DNA of 36,395 nucleotides from a bacterium. GTDB lineage: Bacteria > Campylobacterota > Campylobacteria > Campylobacterales > Sulfurimonadaceae. Numbering within the stretch: position 1 is the stretch's first letter; every line of letters begins with the position of its first letter. Location: contig JAHJGM010000046.1 of the NCBI GenBank assembly GCA_018824305.1, forward strand, positions 1-36,395, given 5' to 3'. Under the pieces are notes generated by a model, which was not told the DNA's origin, made no database searches, and worked only from the letters and a program-made list of their open reading frames with translations. Positions 34,314 through 36,395 of this stretch are shown one piece after another. Position numbers and translations under genes: made by a program.

Positions 34314-36098
34314 CTATCTCTTTATATACCCGTCTTCTAAAAGCTTGTCATATATCTTAGAAACGATATCTCCTGCCGCATGTCCGCCATGCCCTCCATG
34401 CTCGACTAAAACGGTGACTATATATTGAGGATTTTTATAGGGTCCATATGTTGTAAGCCACGCATGAGAACGAGTATAGTACTTCATCTCATGCTCTTGA
34501 AGCCTCTTTTTAGTCTCTTGCGAGATCCCTACAACCTGTGCAGTACCTGTTTTCCCTGCGATTCTAACTCTTGTATGTAAAAATGGTGTAGCTGTCCCAT
34601 GGTCGGCATTACAAACATCATACATTCCCTGTCTAATGATACCTATCTTTTTCTTCTCGATTTCATTAAGTACATCTCTATACTGGGGTTCTACAACTTC
34701 ATTCCCTACTTGTTTTGCTATATGAGGAGTTACAAGTTGTCCTGTTGCTATTAAAGCCGTGAGTTGAGCGATCTGCATAGGCGTCACTAAAAAATCACCC
34801 TGCCCGATCGCAGTATTTAATGTTTCACCGATATACCAAGCCTGATTATATTTTTTTCTTTTCCAATCACGGCTAGGAACTGTACCGATGAATTCGTTGG
34901 GAAGATCTATACCGGTCTTATCACCTAAACCGTAGCGAAGCATCCCGTCGCTCATCGTCTCGATACCGGTGTTTACGCTTGCCTTATAAAAATAGTCATC
35001 ACAGCTTTCCCGTATGGCTTTTCTTATATCTGTCCTTCCATGTCCCTCTTTTTTCCAGCATCTAAAATTACGGTTGGAGACAGTATAGCTTCCTTGGCAG
35101 TCCACTCCCCATCTTTCATTGAGAGTCGTCGTTATAAAGATCAAGCCGAGACCTATTTTTACAACAGAACCCGGAGGGTAAAGACCGTTAATCAGTTTAT
35201 TTGTAAAAGGAGCGTCGATATCTTCTATCAACTCTTTCCATCGCTCCGTCGTGATACCTGAAACAAATGTATTTAAATCATACTCGGGGAAACTTCCTGC
35301 GGCCAAAACAGAGCCGTTTACATCCATAACGATAACAGCACCCGACTCATCTTGAAACATATCGGATATATATTTTTGGAGATTCATATCTATTGAAAGG
35401 ATCAGTTTGCGGTTTTCAACCGGATTCTTATGATAAAGTTCTTGAATCTCTTCATTTTTGGCACTGACCTTTATCTTGCGTTCCCCTGCTTCTCCCTCTA
35501 AAAATGTGTTATAAAATCTTTCTATACCGTTTTTTCCTACAAATCCGATTATAGACAACAACGGATCGCGATCTATATCGTTTTGATTGGCATTTGATAC
35601 ATATCCGATAATATGTGAAGCAGTATCATTATAAGGATAAAAACGCTTTGGTGCCGAGATAATATGGATGTTTTCTCTTAAATTTAAAATTGAATAGACG
35701 GGCATAATGTCTTTATATGATATAAAACTGGCTACTTCAATATAATTTTGATTGTAATATGAATCATTTTTCATATACTCTTTTTTCATTTTCTCTTTAT
35801 CTAATAAAGGTATGTTTTTTACCAAAGCATCCAATTCGTCATCAAGAAGATACATATTTTTTTCGCTGCTTAGATGCGGAGCAATCTCTATCTTAAATCC
35901 TAGCTTGTTAATAGCGATAGGATTATTGTTTCTATCTAAGATCTCCCCTCGTACGGGAGAGATCAATTCCGTTTTAATTGTATTTTTATCTGAGAGGTCT
36001 TCATAATAATCATTATGCTGAATTGCCAGATAAAAGACTCTTACAATTAATGATACCCATGCAACAGCAAAAAAGAAGAGTATTATCTTAAGCTTCAA
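34314..36098 (-). CDS. mrdA: Penicillin-binding protein 2 (elongation transpeptidase)
   Basis: Cross-links peptidoglycan in the rod elongation complex with RodA and MreBCD. The 594 residues have an N-terminal membrane anchor (about 4-24) and the PBP dimerisation domain starting SPVRGEILDRNNNPIA (about 47-62). The transpeptidase domain has Ser311-x-x-Lys314 (YPPGSVVK), the second motif Ser365-Cys-Asp, and Lys516-Thr-Gly (GKTGTAQV). The C-terminus carries a His/Gly-rich HGGHGGHA loop. The start TTG at 36098 has AAGGGG upstream and overlaps the 3' end of the preceding membrane-protein gene by 11 bp. rodA is not in the window. Confidence 0.94.
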   Translation of the reverse strand: MKLKIILFFFAVAWVSLIVRVFYLAIQHNDYYEDLSDKNTIKTELISPVRGEILDRNNNPIAINKLGFKIEIAPHLSSEKNMYLLDDELDALVKNIPLLDKEKMKKEYMKNDSYYNQNYIEVASFISYKDIMPVYSILNLRENIHIISAPKRFYPYNDTASHIIGYVSNANQNDIDRDPLLSIIGFVGKNGIERFYNTFLEGEAGERKIKVSAKNEEIQELYHKNPVENRKLILSIDMNLQKYISDMFQDESGAVIVMDVNGSVLAAGSFPEYDLNTFVSGITTERWKELIEDIDAPFTNKLINGLYPPGSVVKIGLGLIFITTTLNERWGVDCQGSYTVSNRNFRCWKKEGHGRTDIRKAIRESCDDYFYKASVNTGIETMSDGMLRYGLGDKTGIDLPNEFIGTVPSRDWKRKKYNQAWYIGETLNTAIGQGDFLVTPMQIAQLTALIATGQLVTPHIAKQVGNEVVEPQYRDVLNEIEKKKIGIIRQGMYDVCNADHGTATPFLHTRVRIAGKTGTAQVVGISQETKKRLQEHEMKYYTRSHAWLTTYGPYKNPQYIVTVLVEHGGHGGHAAGDIVSKIYDKLLEDGYIKR

Positions 36099-36395
36099 AC
36101 CAATCCCCTTTAGAGTTCCAATCTTGAAATATCAATATGATGACAAACTCAACGATGATATAATAGATGACATATAGATTCAGATCAGGCGGATTGAGTA
36201 AAAACATCTGAGCCAACACCAATGCAAAGAGGTAATACCCTATATATGCAATTAAAACCAGTAAAAATTTAATACAGTTGATACATTGTATATATTTATT
36301 CAGTTTTAAAACCAAAAATCTATATATAAAAGTAAAATATACTATCGAACTAAACAAAATATAGTCTTTTTGCGCTTCAAAGAAGACTAAAGCAA
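36088..36395 (-). CDS. MreD-like integral membrane protein, N-terminus beyond the window
   Basis: The frame is open to the window edge: upstream of the TTG at 36357 it continues without a stop as ALVFFEAQKDYIL. The true start is therefore probably outside and the visible 102 codons are a C-terminal part. Three hydrophobic helices are visible and the protein ends with a short charged tail (DWNSKGDWFEA). Size, hydrophobic pattern and position directly before mrdA, with an 11-bp overlap, suggest an MreD-type rod-shape protein. Sequence similarity to MreD is too weak by eye to be sure. Confidence 0.55.
   Translation of the reverse strand, partial: ALVFFEAQKDYILFSSIVYFTFIYRFLVLKLNKYIQCINCIKFLLVLIAYIGYYLFALVLAQMFLLNPPDLNLYVIYYIIVEFVIILIFQDWNSKGDWFEA

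Overview
The window looks like ordinary chromosome of a Campylobacterota (epsilonproteobacterial) chemolithotroph of the Sulfurimonas/Sulfurovum type. Pointers to this are the AT-rich DNA, a long (814-residue) FlgL behind a sigma54-type promoter, aconitase B, and a compact mdh-fumC-sucC-sucD-oorDABC block whose four-subunit 2-oxoglutarate:ferredoxin oxidoreductase fits a reductive TCA cycle. The rest of the gene set (LolA, SecA, a LolC/E-like permease, an AsmA/YhdP-like protein, MltG, PBP2) is also in keeping. This assignment is an inference from gene content. I see no phage, transposon, CRISPR array or integrated element.

Layout. 1-3.7 kb: the 3' end of tex, a small secreted cysteine-pair protein, tRNA-Leu(CAA) and flgL with its own terminator. 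3.7-8.7 kb: ftsK and acnB. 8.7-17.3 kb: an envelope-biogenesis cluster of lolA (-), secA and a lolC/E-like gene (+), a 1053-residue AsmA-like gene (-) and mltG (+). The last two start inside one another, head to head. 17.4-25.2 kb: one long plus-strand central-carbon operon (mdh, fumC, sucC, sucD, a heavy-metal-associated-domain protein, oorD, oorA, oorB, oorC) that ends in a strong terminator. It is preceded by a nested inverted-repeat leader. 25.2-26.4 kb: a TetR-family regulator and the RNase P RNA gene, separated by four evenly spaced operator-like sites. 26.5-32.6 kb: a minus-strand run (gluconate-dehydrogenase-like subunit 3, GMC oxidoreductase, Na/Pi-type transporter, queC, YgjP-like metallopeptidase, RMD1/DUF155 protein). 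32.6-36.4 kb: a YjfB-like motility protein behind a sigma28-like promoter, ybeY and a CaCA antiporter on plus, then mrdA (PBP2) and a partial MreD-like membrane protein on minus.

How the parts work together. The operon at 17.4-25.2 kb plus acnB supplies most of the steps between oxaloacetate and isocitrate/2-oxoglutarate. ATP-citrate lyase, fumarate reductase and isocitrate dehydrogenase are not in the window. The 9-17 kb cluster and the 34-36 kb pair cover protein secretion, lipoprotein delivery, outer-membrane lipid balance and peptidoglycan elongation/termination.

The signals I consider most worth a second look are: (1) a recurrent near-palindrome TTACATGTA, about ten copies, mostly placed in genes so that it reads Leu-His-Val, with two copies forming a terminator, much as DNA-uptake sequences do in other bacteria; (2) four 15-bp operator copies at 32-33 bp spacing between tetR and rnpB; (3) the 71-bp 5'-to-5' coding overlap of mltG and the AsmA-like gene; (4) the leader structure of the carbon operon; (5) an uncharacterised metal-binding-domain protein translationally coupled to sucD and lying just before oorD.
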